From assembly GCA_946902985.2 (NCBI GenBank), contig OX336388.2, positions 295,036,526 through 295,100,525 on the forward strand: a stretch of 64,000 nt of DNA, given 5' to 3'. A program made the position numbers and the translations under genes. Shown piece after piece: positions 30,951-42,947 of the stretch (positions are counted from its first letter, which is position 1; the number at the start of each line of letters is the position of its first letter). The notes beneath the pieces are model-generated. The model searched no databases and was not told the DNA's origin. It saw only the letters and a program-made list of their open reading frames with translations. Origin of the DNA: Meconema thalassinum. Its lineage: Eukaryota > Arthropoda > Insecta > Orthoptera > Tettigoniidae.

Positions 30951-33020
30951 ATATAACAAGTAGTTCCGTGAAGAACTATACAGCCTATTTTCATATATCC
31001 TACTTATGTTAATTGCCTCTATCAATATACAAAATTTCGGTTTGATTGCTATAATAGATTCGTAGATATTGAGAACCGACTATATATTGCGGATGGTCGC
31101 CATGTTGGATTTATATAAATATAGTTCTTAGAGTTATGTACTGTTACATGAAGATCATTGTGTACGTGAAGTATTCAAACTTCAATCGCATGTAAAAACG
31201 AGATTTTAAAATTTCGCACAGCTGCCATCTTGTGGTTATGTAAACAATTGAACTAAATGAGATACCAGTGCATTACAATGTGTATAAACATTTCCTGTAC
31301 CAAGTTTCATTGCGTTTGGATCATTAAATCGCGAGAATGGTCTATTTAAAATTTTCATCTTCGCTTGACCGCCATATTCGTTTTGTAGTTTTTGAAAATC
31401 TTATAGATGAACTTCCAGTAGTGCCCTTTATTCCCGTACAAAATTTTAGGGTGATTCCGCTAAAAGTTTCAGAGATATAGAATGCCGTTGAAATATTTCG
31501 CACGTCCGCCATCTTGAGGTTATGTAAACAATTGAACGAAGTTGGATGCAAGGAGTAATAAGGAGACGCCCTGTCAGCGCTATAGCATGCGGAGAGTTGA
31601 AGCACTGACCACGCCCCCATACTTGCCCGGCTCGAGCGGTAAATGGACCCTACGACCGTAGACTTATTTATTAGAGAGATTTAAGTATGATTACCAGTGT
31701 GCAGGTATAGTACGAAGTTGTGAGGTAGGCCTATATGACGATAGAAATCAAGGAATATTTGTTGATCTTTGCAGGCTAGCGTGAAGTGTACGGCAGTCAC
31801 AATATTAGGCAAATAATTATCGAGACACCAGTAGGCCTGCCATTATATTCACGAATGTGTATTAAATAAATTAAATACATTTTAAATATTAAGGCGTGTG
31901 AAATAATTGGGTGGTGGCGTTATTGTTTCTATTGCACAATGTTTTTTTAATACGCCAGTTCAGCTGCGGTAACAAACTAAACAAGGTCTAGGCCGAGGTT
32001 TGAGATTAACACGCTAAAATATGCAACTAATGGCATATCAATCTTCTAACACCCACGAGCAATAAATCTACAGTAGAGCTCAAGCCACGTTAAAAATAGA
32101 TTGGGGTAGCCTAATTAGATTATAGTAATACCGTTCATTAATTGACAAGCAGAAATTATTTCCAGTAAGAAACTAAGGAAAATATCGGTAATTATTTCCT
32201 AGCAATCAAAATATTTATATTGGTGGACACATATGCCAATATTTGAACATTTAACGAATGATACTAGAACAGTACCGTAAGGTGGCTACTCTATGGATGA
32301 AAACTCAACATTATAAATGGCAAATAAAGTGCATTTGCTTGTGAAATGACATAACTTTGGCAGGAGGGAGTTCTGTTTGTGCAAACATATGCCCCACACG
32401 TCGACATTTCGTCCCACACGCGAAATATCACCACTTTTAAGTACGTACGTCACAGCATTACATGCTTTTCTTATGGGACTACCGCAATGTTTTGAGCATA
32501 TGTGCAGGAGTAACTTCTGGCTTCACTTCCTTGCCGTTAGGGCCTCTCCTTATTACTCCTTGGTTGGATGTCGGTGCATTACAATGTATATAAACATATA
32601 CTGTACAACGTTGTATTGCGTTTGGTTGGTTAAATCGCGAGAAAAGTCTATTTAAAAGTCGCAACTTCGCTTGGCCGCCATGTTGGTTTTGTAGTTACCA
32701 GGTTTTCAAAAGTCACATAGGTGAACGTCTAGTAGTTCCCTTTATCACCGTAAAATATTCGAGGGTGATATCGGTAATAGTTTCGGATATATTGAATGTT
32801 GGTGAAATATTTCGCACAGCCGCCATGTTGGATTGGTGAGACGTAACAAAATTTGAAGGGCACGGTCGGGGTCGTCCGGAATAGTGCTATGAATTTACTG
32901 AGTTTCATTGAAATCGCGCCAGCCGTTTACAAGTTATTAGGGGAGGAGACACACGGACAAAAGGTGATCTCATGAGCCTTTTTTTTTTTTTTTTTCGTAA
33001 ATGAAAATAGGCTAAAAATG
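30951..33020 (+). mobile_element. Family F element, copy 1, interrupted by an hAT-like element
   Basis: It opens with AACAAGTAGTTCCGTGAAGA and CAGCCTATTTTCA and closes with TGAAAATAGGCTAAAAATGG. The inverted CAGCCTATTTTCA/TGAAAATAGGCT lies near each end. Inside are repeated segments on GCCGCCATCTTG(T/A)GG, GTAAACAATTGAAC and GCATTACAATGT(G/A)TATAAAC, spaced about 300 bp apart when the inserted element is removed. Near the right end come GCCGTTTAC..GTTATTAGGG and ACACACGGACAAA, then a T17 run. Related copies are at 58205-59620 and 62148-63290. No protein. Confidence 0.65.
31549..32562. mobile_element. hAT-like non-autonomous element, 1.0 kb, 8-bp target duplication
   Basis: Terminal inverted repeats CAAGGAGTAATAAGGAGACG (left) and CAAGGAGTAATAAGGAGAGG (read inward from the right). 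The perfect 8-bp duplication GTTGGATG lies at 31541-31548 and 32563-32570. Removing the element restores the repeat register of the surrounding family F element. The interior is AT-rich with no transposase frame. Confidence 0.87.
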
Positions 33021-34075
33021 GCCTTACTGTGTCAGTTGACGGTTCTTCATGCAGATTTTACACTGGAAGAAACCCACCATAAATTCTTAGTCAGTGGGCA
33101 TTCATACCTACCACGTGACCAAGACTTCGGTATAATTGCGAAAAACAAGGAATTTCATCCGAACATATGCGTACACACCCTCTGACTGGATGAATGTCAT
33201 TACCACTGCGCGCAAAAAACAACCCTTACCGCTATACCGATGACAAGGAATGATTTCATGTGCACATTACGTTTAGAGAGAAACATACGTAACCGAAAAC
33301 TGTCGACACAGCGTCATCTCCCCGCGGACCCGCGTATAAACCATCCGCCTGGCTTTACAGCTATGCGGGCTTCTATAAATATGTTTATTTGTTTAAACGC
33401 ATTTTTAAAACAAATCTATATATTGTCGAAATTTATGAAATCAGAGAGCAATTCATCACTGCTGCTGGTTGTGTGCGCCCCGTGTGTACAGACTACCCGC
33501 CCGGCTCTAGTGCTATGCGGGCTTTACGCGACACAGTTCAGGCAGGGGCTATCGTCTTGTTTATTTGTTTAAAAGCACTTTATAAACAAATACATATATT
33601 TCCGTTGACTTTTCAAGAAATACAAGATTTTTCCTGTACTATTGAGACGAATTCGAAGATTTTGGTACAAACCACAATTTCCAACTCCCTCTGGTTTAGG
33701 AGCTTGAGTTTTGTGAAACATACACCTTAGCATATTATACGGTATATGTAGATATTCCAATGAGTCCGTTTAATGCCGTAAGTTTTGCGAAACAAGGGTC
33801 GAAAGGACTTACTATATCCCAATGGATACGCGATTAGCGAGTTGAAAAAGAAAGATTCAACATTCTTGCTGCATTTCGTACCCCCCGTGTACCATAGTTG
33901 TTATAACTTGAAGACATCTGCAGTGTGGTGTGCCGACACCATTCCTGTAAATGATGATACGGATGATATAAATTAAATGCCATATGTGTATGTTGTCGAA
34001 TGTGTGAATAAAGTTCGTAGTGCAATAACGGCCTATTGCACATGTTTCGTGTATTACGGTCAAGTGAGCCGAAAC
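33021..34075. other. No gene recognised; contains a short duplicated block
   Basis: Nothing identifiable apart from two related blocks at 33348-33425 and 33498-33600, each with CCGC.CGGCT, CTATGCGGGCTT, TTTATTTGTTTAAA and AACAAAT.TATATATT. Several short open frames occur but carry no known domain. Confidence 0.4.
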
Positions 34076-34266
34076 AATAGTGGCTTAACCCACACAGGAA
34101 AACAGCCAAAACTACACTATTACTAATTAACTACACGTATATCCGACCTCCGTACACCATACCACGTTATGTATTCCACAATCATGGTTATATGCTACAA
34201 ACACGTCAGTTTTTCATACATCCAGCCATTCCCACAAACCAGTGTGCTGAGGGTTAGGCCACTATT
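34076..34266. mobile_element. Small inverted-repeat element, 191 bp
   Basis: It starts AATAGTGGCTTAACCCACAC and ends with the inverted form (AATAGTGGCCTAACCCTCAG read inward). A solitary half of the same motif lies at 28595. No clear target duplication, so the classification as a MITE is tentative. Confidence 0.45.
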
Positions 34267-35671
34267 GCGCTGATAGCCCCAAATAACTTATAATCAATTT
34301 ATTCCCGAGGTGAATGTGATGTTCATTGGACTGCGGCTTTCGTGACGAATGAGCTACTCTGTTTTTCTGTGCTCGCAATTATCGTCTTCTCTGATATCAA
34401 GCAGTCTCTTACCCCCTCCTTAGTGAAGTGCATCACCCAGAACAATTATCAGTCAGTCGCAATAACAACGGGACATCAGTGTCACACCCATGTTCACGGG
34501 GCTAATTTTTCGGTATTTGCTACGGAATGGTGTTGTTGCTGATCGGTCCGGGAGAGAAACCAGTTTGTTGGATAACTGAAAACATGGCTGTTGATTTCAC
34601 TTGAGGAAACACGGTTACCTCGAAGGGCTGGATGCAGGCTAATTTACTTGACCAAGAAGTCCACAGTTTCCTTGCATAACGTAACTAAAGCATGACCGGT
34701 TCTCAGTTCGCTCCACTTTGTAACTGGACTGCACGAGATCCATCAGTCAGTGCCGTGCTTTAGTCATTTCAGTTACCCTAGCTCTTTTAGGTCTAACTGT
34801 AGCTGTTACCATGGGTGCCCCCAGGGGTTGCCCCCCTCATGGAATTCCAAGAATATTTCGACTGTTCATTGTCACACCAGTTTATTTCATAAATTCAAGT
34901 TACTGCTGGTCAACTAACAACTGTTACAACAACAAAAATCTTTAAAGTAACACTACAGCTTAAGAATCTACAACAATGGTAGATTGATGTTCAATCTTAG
35001 CAATAATCGTTTTGTTCTCAAGAAATTAGCCACCGTACTATTGCACACCTTAAACATAAAAATGTGCAGCATTTCGAAGAACGAATAACGATCGCGGTAA
35101 GGAAAATCGGCGAAAAATTAGGCGAGAGTATAATACAGTCAGGCCCGTATTTTGGACTCCTGACGCCCCTGGGCATAAAAATAAAAAATCTATGCTTCCC
35201 CCGACTCGGAATATGTAGACTTATTTAATTTTCCCCAACGGTATTTAACACTGGGCAAAACCATATTGAAAATAGACAGCTCGAATGCCATTTCCAGCTC
35301 CAATAAATTTACAAAACTGTGGCTTTCTTCATGGGCTACAATAAATTAACTCATACCGCAAATTCCAGTACCGGTACCGGCTGTAGAGGATAAGAGAAGC
35401 AGAGGTAGAGCTAGGAGGTGAAGGTTAGATTCAGTGATGAACGATTTCAAAGTGAGAGGCGTAGAAGTAGAGTAGGCCGCAGTGCTAACTGCTAATAAGG
35501 AATCATGGAGGCGACTTGTTCGCAGAGGATTGCAGACTAGACTGGACGCTGAAAGGCAAATCAGTCTCAAATGGAGTGCTAAAGACAATATACTCGTTTA
35601 GCGTACGCAAATTTTGAGAAAATACGTTCACTTTGCATAATATACGGTTTGTATAATGTCATCGCTTTCAT
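34267..35671. other. No gene recognised
   Basis: No exon-like open frame with a known domain, no transposon ends, and no RNA gene found in this 1.4-kb stretch. Confidence 0.35.
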
Positions 35672-35999
35672 GAAATGAAAATCCACAGCCTGCTTCCAGT
35701 CTCCGACCGGGTCAGGAATGGAATGAATGAAGCCCCTAACTAGCGGCGAGGATATGAACTCTGCCGGCTGCCAAAGCCTGTCGCACTCCTCTGGGGGCAA
35801 TGATGAAATGAATGACAAATGAAATGATAGTGGAGAGTGTTGCTGGAATGAAATTTGACAGGGAAAACCGGAGTACCCGGAGAAAAACCTGTCTGCCTCC
35901 GTTTTGTCCAGCACAGATCTCACATGGAGTGAGCGGGATTTGAACCACGGACCCAGCGGTGATACGCCGGCGTGCTGCTGCCCTTTAAGCCACGGAGGC
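35672..35999 (-). mobile_element. SINE family 1, minus strand, 10-bp target duplication
   Basis: The full-length counterpart of the copy at 854-1179: head GCCTCCGTGGCTTAAAGGGC and GGTTCAAATCCCGC, CTCCGGGTACTCCGG, then the ATTCATTC-rich half and the end GCAGGCTGTGGATTTTCATT. Flanks TCGCTTTCAT (35662-35671) and TCGCTTTTAT (36000-36009) form a target duplication with one mismatch. Confidence 0.85.
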
Positions 36000-36487
36000 T
36001 CGCTTTTATAGTAGGCATATTTAGCTTCGAACGGTAGCCACTATCCATGGACTCGAGGAAACAGGTGGATTCGCGTCGGTCACGCTAAGCTTATTTTCCA
36101 TAGATTTTTATCGTTCTATATAAAATTAAAAAAAGATACGAGCCTTACAGTAGTCGCATATGATGTGTAACATCTGACATGTTATCCTACTATGAAATTG
36201 AGATGAAATATATGCGAAGTCATCTGACATGTTATCCTACTCGTATACTGCCATGGCCGGCTATCCGTATAGCCGGCCATGATACTGCACAGCTTGGACA
36301 GTCTTAAAATTTTAATTTTTGTTCCGTTTTCATACTGGTACTATGATGAATGTATAGATTGAATTGGAGATATGCTACTGTCACACTTGTTTGAACATAC
36401 ATCACATATTATTTTGTAAATTAAGTAGAGGAATGAAACCACAGTCTCCAGCCTATCTAGAAATAATGTTCAATACTATCACATTTC
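36000..36487. repeat. Intergenic stretch with a 20-bp direct repeat and a perfect hairpin
   Basis: CATCTGACATGTTATCCTAC occurs at 36171-36190 and again at 36221-36240. ATGGCCGGCTAT (36253-36264) and ATAGCCGGCCAT (36269-36280) form a 12-bp perfect stem with a 4-nt loop. No gene recognised around them. Confidence 0.7.
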
Positions 36488-36502
36488 CCAACTCCTGCTT
36501 GG

Positions 36503-37023
36503 GCGGCTTCGGTGGCGTAGTTGGTACCATGCTGAGCTTCTATGCCCAAGATAGCGGGTTCAAACCCGGCCGAAGCCGTCGGATTTTTTTAAAGAGCATT
36601 AAAATCCCTCAGTATGCCTTCCTTCGGAGGGGAAGTAAAGCCGGTGGTCCCATGTCATAGATTTATGGCTTGTTAAAGATCTTTCCACTAATTACACCTG
36701 TGTGAAACTAAATTGGATAGGTTAAGAATGTAAACAACACTCTTAGGTTGCTACGTTCGTTGCCAAGAGCCGACTGCGGTGGCGTCTAGTGGCTAAGTTC
36801 TGAACTAGGCCTAGTAGTCGTTGACGGTGGCGTTTGGCGGCAAAAGTAGGAACTATTTGAACATTCAAAGTTGCAGTCCCTACTTGAATTAAAAAAAACA
36901 GATACACACACTAATACAGCCATCACAATTAACACCGGTTATCAGACAGATTCTACACACACCCAAAGTACACGGGGCTACATGACCGCGTTGTCGCAGC
37001 CCCTAAACTAAGGAACCAACCAA
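36503..37023 (+). mobile_element. SINE family 2 with tail alpha, complete, 15-bp target duplication
   Basis: The reference copy, 521 bp. The head CGGCTTCGGTGGCGTAGTTG holds the A box and GCGGGTTCAAACCCGGCC the B box. A CTTCCTTCGGAGGGGAAGT segment and the body follow, then tail alpha (CACTAATACAGCCATCACAA, CCCAAAGTACACGGGGCTAC, GCAGCCCCTAAACTAAGGAA) and a short (CCAA)n run. The duplication CCAACTCCTGCTTGG is perfect at 36488-36502 and 37024-37038, which proves that head, body and alpha tail moved as one unit. Confidence 0.92.
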
Positions 37024-37073
37024 CCAACTCCTGCTTGGTGCAAACTATTGTAATAAAAATTAGATAAATCGTT

Positions 37074-37571
37074 GTCGCCTCCGTAGCGTAGCGGTCAGCA
37101 CGGTTAGCTGCCGCCCCGGAGGTCCTGGGTTGGATTCCCGGCTCTGCCACGAAATTTGGAAAGTGGTATGAGGACTGGAACGGGGTCTACTCAGCCTCGG
37201 GTGGTCCAAATGAGTAGAGGGGGTTCGAATCCCACCTCAGCCATCCTCGAAGTGGTTTTCCGTGGTTTCCCACTTCGTCTTCGGGCAAATGCCGGGATGG
37301 TATCTACTGTAAGGCCACGGCCGCCTCCTTCCCTCTTCCTAGCCTATCCATCCCAATCTTCCATCCTCTCCCCTCCCTCATGAGGCCCCTGTTCGCTTTG
37401 CAGGTGAGGCCGCCTGGGCGAAGTGCTGATCACACCTCCCCAGTTGTATCCATCCTGACCAGATGTTCCCTGCTCCAGGACACTGCCCATAGAGGCGGTA
37501 GTGGTGAGTTCCCTCGCTGCGTCCGTGGGAACCACCCACCTAGAGGGTAAATTGACTAAATAAAAAAAAAA
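37074..37571 (+). mobile_element. SINE family 5 with tail gamma, complete, 12-bp target duplication
   Basis: 498 bp. Head GCCTCCGTAGCGTAGCGGTC with GGGTTGGATTCCCGG, then TGAGGACTGGAACGGGGTCT and the shared central domain (CGAAGTGGTTTTCCGTGG, GGCAAATGCCGGGATGGTAT, AGGCCACGGCCGCCTCCTTC). The gamma tail follows (CCAGGACACTGCCCATAGAG, CGCTGCGTCCGTGGGAACC), ending in poly-A. The duplication AGATAAATCGTT is perfect at 37062-37073 and 37572-37583. A second copy is at 57168-57646. Confidence 0.9.
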
Positions 37572-37654
37572 AGATAAATCGTTTCATGTAGATTCTGTTA
37601 AAATGACGCATAATGTTATGATAGATATCGTTTAAATCGATAATCTGGTTTCAA

Positions 37655-37740
37655 AATTAATTGCCGGGGCTGGGGTTCGAACCTGAGACCTCATGATTTG
37701 CAGACTAAGATGTTATCCATGCAGCCATTACAATCACTGG
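37655..37740 (-). pseudogene. tRNA-like sequence (SINE head remnant or tRNA pseudogene)
   Basis: On the - strand: ATGGCTGCATGGATAACATC, then CTGCAAATCATGAGGTC and AGGTTCGAACCCCAGCCC. The T-arm/B box is perfect, and an A-box-like stretch lies at the right distance. However, the acceptor stem does not pair and the anticodon stem is weak. It is unlikely to be a working tRNA gene. Confidence 0.4.
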
Positions 37741-38085
37741 GGTTTAGAGTACAAGACGGTAACTTAATTTCACGTGCCGGTAATAATATGGAAGTAATTT
37801 TTTATGCTACATTAATATTTTTCTTGTTTCGATAATGTTCCTGCGTGGAATTGAGTTTTAAATTACGTTTACCGTTCAGAATAAAAGTGTTGAGCAAAGA
37901 TACTCGGGAAGTGGATGCCCATCACTTTTGTCCAGAGATTGAAAAACAGACTCTTAATAAATCATAATTGTTTTCAGCAAATATCATATAATGAATATTT
38001 TCACACCAAAGAACGACAACTTGAAGATTATTTATTATATGAATATCTCTTATGGCGCCTCCAAAACTTAAAGTAACCGATATAC

Positions 38086-40830
38086 TGAACCCTTCAGAAT
38101 AGCAGTGTTTATGTGCAAGAATCTTGATCAAGGGGTCGCGCTCAGTTCATAGTGTGATGTTTACGTCCGCCAAACAACATGCTCTACTGAGGCAAGGTTC
38201 ATAGGATTAAAACTATAATTAAGAAAGTAAGGAGACAAGACGTAAAATAATAACATGATTTAATGACTAATTGTGCATAAAAAGAAAATAACAACAATAA
38301 TAAACAATATCCTCCCTGAATTTTCCCATGACAGGAACATCTATCAATGTTGAGGAGTCAGACGGATCTCCCCCTTTATAAAAATGTGGATCCATGTTCC
38401 ACTACCTTGCATTTGAATTTTATGTACGCGTGATGACTAACTACGAGAAATGAGTACTTGGATGACTGTTCGTTTACAACGGGTTAACAGCCACGGTGCT
38501 CACGAACAATCATCGCGTAAATCAACGTTTATGGATATGGGCATGACATTAATAAAAACCCTTAAAATCTAATGCTGACACCCATACAACAAATCTACTA
38601 TTTACAGGAATCTCCCTGAGACCCTCATTAGTGCGATGACGCACTTAACAAGCTGAGCTGCCAACCTGGCCAATTGCTCAATAAACACACAAGGAAAGAC
38701 AGCATTGCACGTGACTTCACGGGTCACTGATATGGAAAATAAACATGGAATAAAACCAACAACAACAAAAGCCTGGCCGGCTAAGATTACTTTATATGAA
38801 CAAAACTGCATGTTAAGGTAACGCTTCGGAGATTATCGTGATTCGTAGGCAACTCCCATTTATTTAAACAATGTTTACCATTGATCAGTTCTTATTCTGT
38901 ATTTCAAGTAATTACGGAGTCAATAAGCGCTCCTCACTAATGACCTTGCTTGCAACGTTCAGACCGCCTTGTGAAACATCTCCCCCTCTTCAATACTTGT
39001 CATTTCCCAACTCCAGTGTATATAAATAACTGACCAGCTGTGCCGTTATCTCAAGGAACCAACAGCAACAAAATCTCAACCACCTCAACATATGGTCAGA
39101 CAATAATCAAAATATCCACAATTTCCCTCGCAAGGTTACAATATGGATCTGGCACCAAGCTGACAGAAATCAGTCTAAGCTGAAAATCCCGCTTGTAATG
39201 ACCACAAAATACACACAATCACACCTCTGGGAATGACATGACGATTTTCACACAGGTCTGCTGAATAGATGCTCGCAAACATTAAAAAAAAAAAATTACA
39301 ACCTACGATAGAGCTGATTGCTCTTCGTCACAAATTACATTGCTCCAAAGGCAATAATCTCATTGAATCTGATCAATAATAAACCTTAAACAATTTAATT
39401 ACCCTCCAATCTACTATATCATTATATTACTTCAGTCCTACTTCTGAAACACAACATATCTCCGAGAGACGTTTTTAACCGCATTGCGAACATATGCAAA
39501 CACGGCCGTTCACATAGCTACTTTAGTTAAAACAACAAACAAAAACAAGAACCTTCCACTAATAACATATGCGAGCTGTTTCCATGCAAAAGGTGTGTCA
39601 GACCAAAACTAAAATACTACGTTAATCACACAAGCAAAGTATTTACAAAAATATGTCCCATAAACCATAAGTTAATTTATCAAATAATAAAGAATATTAT
39701 ATTGTACTCATCTCTCGCTCAGTCACCCGTCAAAGAACATCAGCTGCCATCTCCCAATTGAATGGTTCTTATCTCATCTCAGCCATCTGGACGGAGTGTT
39801 GAGAATTCCAAACTTCTTCTATGGTAATCGATGTCATCTCTCGTGCTGATTCAGAAAGTTAGATTAATATACACTTGATATCTGACTACTAAATTCGCCG
39901 TTCCAGGTACTACTTTCCCCGTAACAGTTTGTTGGCGAATTATCGACGATACTGCCCCTACAAAATATAGTACTGTGACTATCTATCACTGCATTTAACA
40001 CATTTACAATAACTTCTATGTCCTCATGACACGCAAAAGTATAACAGCCTACGTCCTTAGACGCACAAAATTAATAATAAACTTGTGTCTTCGACACACA
40101 AATGTAATACGTTCCGTCCTCAGACGAACACAAGTAAAAAGTCTACGTCCGTCGACACACAGAGTAATAGTCCTTGTCTTGGCTTTTCACGCCACTTATA
40201 AATGAACTGGCCCTAGGTCTTGATGGGGGGGGGGGAATTATATAAAAATTTCTCGAACTAATAGTGGTACAGGAATGAAATAAATATCACTGAACTCATA
40301 ACATTGCACAGGTCAAGAATATGCCCATTAATCCTAGAATCGATCGTAGAGATTTTGTCTAGGCGATTTCCCGCGTGAATGCTAGCCACCGCGTACCCAA
40401 GCTGGTCTTGCCGCGCTCGTAGGCATTCATTTCTCATTGGTTCCACATTTTCTGTAACTTGGCGGTTTTTAGCAGATCTTGGCGTCGTAGGAGTGTCTAT
40501 TATCTTCATCAGCCACTCACGTTACTGCATCATATTTCTTCTAGGCGCGAATATTACAATGAACATACCAGAACCATGTCTCACTGCGCATCGCTTCTAT
40601 TTTTGAGGTGGCCAACACCTGTCCTTCTGACACATCGCTAGGCTATTTCCTTTCACAGCTAAAGTATTTAGCCTTTTGTCAAACTGCTTCAGGTATGTCC
40701 CCGCTGTCTCCAACAAATGCTTGAAATTTCCTCATCTCCGTCTGGCTACTTTCATGATGCTGGTGGAAATATTTATTAATTGAAGAAATAAAACATAGAA
40801 TCATTTATCCAACAGAGGATAAAGGGTTCA
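38086..40830 (-). repeat. Gypsy 3' LTR, 2745 bp
   Basis: Identical to the 5' LTR except for about fifteen substitutions noticed by eye and two homopolymer length changes. Boundaries are set by TGAACCCTT...AAGGGTTCA and the flanking ATAC duplication. It contains a degenerate tandem of short hairpins at 40000-40190 (GTCTTCGACACAC, CCTCAGACGAACAC, CGTCCGTCGACACAC) and a G10 run near 40230. Small open frames (38602-38811, 40258-40509) lack known domains. Confidence 0.92.
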
Positions 40831-40846
40831 CAACTCTCCCACTCAC
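40831..40846 (-). other. Polypurine tract of the Gypsy element
   Basis: On the - strand GTGAGTGGGAGAGTTG lies directly before the 3' LTR, the position and purine composition expected for plus-strand priming. Confidence 0.7.
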
Positions 40847-41147
40847 AAAATTTCGAACTTAGGAATAAAGTCGACAATTTTAAAAGACTTCCGTAGGCCA
40901 ATTTGTTTTATTTCAGAATCACCCCTTTTCTATTACTTGGTCTAGCCGCTCTTGTCTTGAATGGCATTTACTCGTTTTCATTTCCTGCTTGTATCTCCCC
41001 TCTCAGTCTGCTTGCATGACCCGCTGATGCCTGAGGCAACACTCTGCTCGTCTCGTTAATGTTTGTCAACACCAACTCTACTTCCTCCTTCACGTGCCGT
41101 ACTCAACTGCTCCCCGTCAACTTGGTTGATATAGGACGTCCATATAT
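40847..41147 (-). other. Gypsy 3' non-coding region
   Basis: Between the integrase stop and the polypurine tract. No env-like or other frame was recognised. Confidence 0.6.
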
Positions 41148-42899
41148 TTAAACTGCATCATTATTTTGGCGCTCCCATGGCTCACTTCTACGATACCTTT
41201 CTAAGTTGGCTGCATTGTAGACTGACATTGTTCCTGTGCTCAACTCTTTCACTCTGTAAGCATTATTTCCAAGGTTTCTTACGATAGGATAGGGTCCTAT
41301 GAACTTTTCGCAGAATTTACTGAAGATCTTCTTCTCTGGGTCCGATGTAGCGGGTCGTTTCACCAAAACGAGCTGGTTGATTTCAAGATCACTGTGAAAT
41401 CTCTTATTTCTTACTCGCCGTAATCTGCGGTCTGCTTGTTTTCTCATGTAGGCTCTCGTTCTCTCAATTCGCAGGTCAGGTGCTATCATGGGATCTTGTA
41501 GACAGTTAATGATGCTTTTCCACGTTCTCACTGGATACTCGTTCTTGTGTAGGACCATAGGGATTTGTCCTGTTGACTCGTGCCTGGTAGAATTCATGCA
41601 TGTCTCTACGTCCTTAATTTTATCCACCCATCTGTGATGTTCATTGGGAATGAAGATTCTCAAGTATGATGTTACACATTTTATTGCTCTCTCACTTGGA
41701 TTAGCTTGGGCATGTCGGATACTGCTTAAAACGTGTTTTATACCCATGTCCTCCATACCTTTCTTGAATTCGGCGCTTGTGAAATAACTGCCATGATCTG
41801 ACAATATAAATTCTGGTTTTCCAAGGATTGGCATAACTCTATTTCGAATACGACTGAGTACTTGCTTCGATGTAGTTTTCTGAATAGGGCATAGTACTAC
41901 GAACTTAGAAAATACATCAATGCACACTAGCAAGTGACGGCAACCTCGCCTTCCTTTCGGAATTGGACCGAAACAGTCCAGGGCCAGTAGCTCGCATGGT
42001 TTCTGAGGTAGCAATGGTCTAGGATACTGCCTCATTAAATAGTTATTGGGCTTTGTCCTCTGACACGGATCACAAGTTGTAATGACGTCACATATAGTTG
42101 TTCTCATACGTGGCCATGTAAATGTCTCTGCTATTGTCGCTTCGCACTTGTCTACGCCCACGTGACCGTAACTTTCGTGCGTATGCCATGTCAGTCCTCG
42201 CTGTAATGATGCAGGTACTAATATGCGTAACTTGGTGTGGTCATTATCTACCCATTTGTGCAGCAAATTGTTGACATAAACATATCTTCCTTCTTTGGCT
42301 TTTGCTTCTCGAAATGCAGGTGTTCCTGTAGGTAGCTGCTTTTTGAAGTATCGAATTAATAGCATCATCCATGGTTCCGCTTCCTGTTCTCGCTGTATTT
42401 CACGTAACTCCTCCAAGAATTCCCGGTCCTTCGGTGTTAACTCCAAGTGTTGTACCATCGCTGTTTCTTCATTATCAGGCTCTGGGTTCCTGCTGAGTGC
42501 ATCCGGAATCACGTTCATCTTCCCTGGGCAATGTTCAATCTCAATGCTAAACTGCTGAATATATATAGACCAACGTGTCACTCGTTCGCTTGCCATCGAC
42601 GTCTTAAACAAGAATGTTAGTGCCTTGTGATCAGTCCTGACAACAATGGGGTAACCATAGATTATTCGTTTCCATTGTTGAAGCGCATGAAGGATGGCCA
42701 ACAACTCCAGCTCGGTTACAGTATAATTGCGCTCGTGCTTACGCAATTTTCGGCTGACAAATGCCAAATATGTTTTGTGCTGCAGGTTAGCTGGATCTTC
42801 TTGGTAGAGCATAGCACCTATACCAATTAGTGAAGCATCCGCTTGGATTATAAATTTGTGCTTGAAATCTGGACATCCTAATTTAATGCAGTTTTCCAA
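41148..42899 (-). pseudogene. Gypsy pol C-terminal part: RNase H and integrase
   Basis: 583 residues in the same frame as the upstream pol part, separated from it by a TGA at 42948. RNase H occupies about residues 10-140 (FIIQADAS, TELELLAI, RTDHKAL). The integrase has an HHCC zinc domain (H-x3-H in HESYGH, C-x2-C in CDPCQ, about residues 238-280). Its core keeps the D, D, E positions (LALDCFGPIP about 305, LSDHGSYF about 365, NPSERAIKC about 401). The C-terminus ends with a beta-barrel-like stretch (VLVKRP, FIGPYPIV, NLERYRR). All catalytic residues appear intact. Confidence 0.9.
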
Positions 42900-42947
42900 T
42901 AGCTGTTTTGTTGCTTGGAATGCCTTCTCACACTCCGCATTCCATAA

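Noticed and set aside
37655..37740. Functional tRNA gene
   Set aside because: Only the B box and T arm are good; acceptor and anticodon stems do not pair convincingly.
38602..38811. Conserved 69-residue frame present identically in both LTRs as a gene
   Set aside because: The identity follows from the LTRs being copies of one another at integration; no domain or start context supports it.
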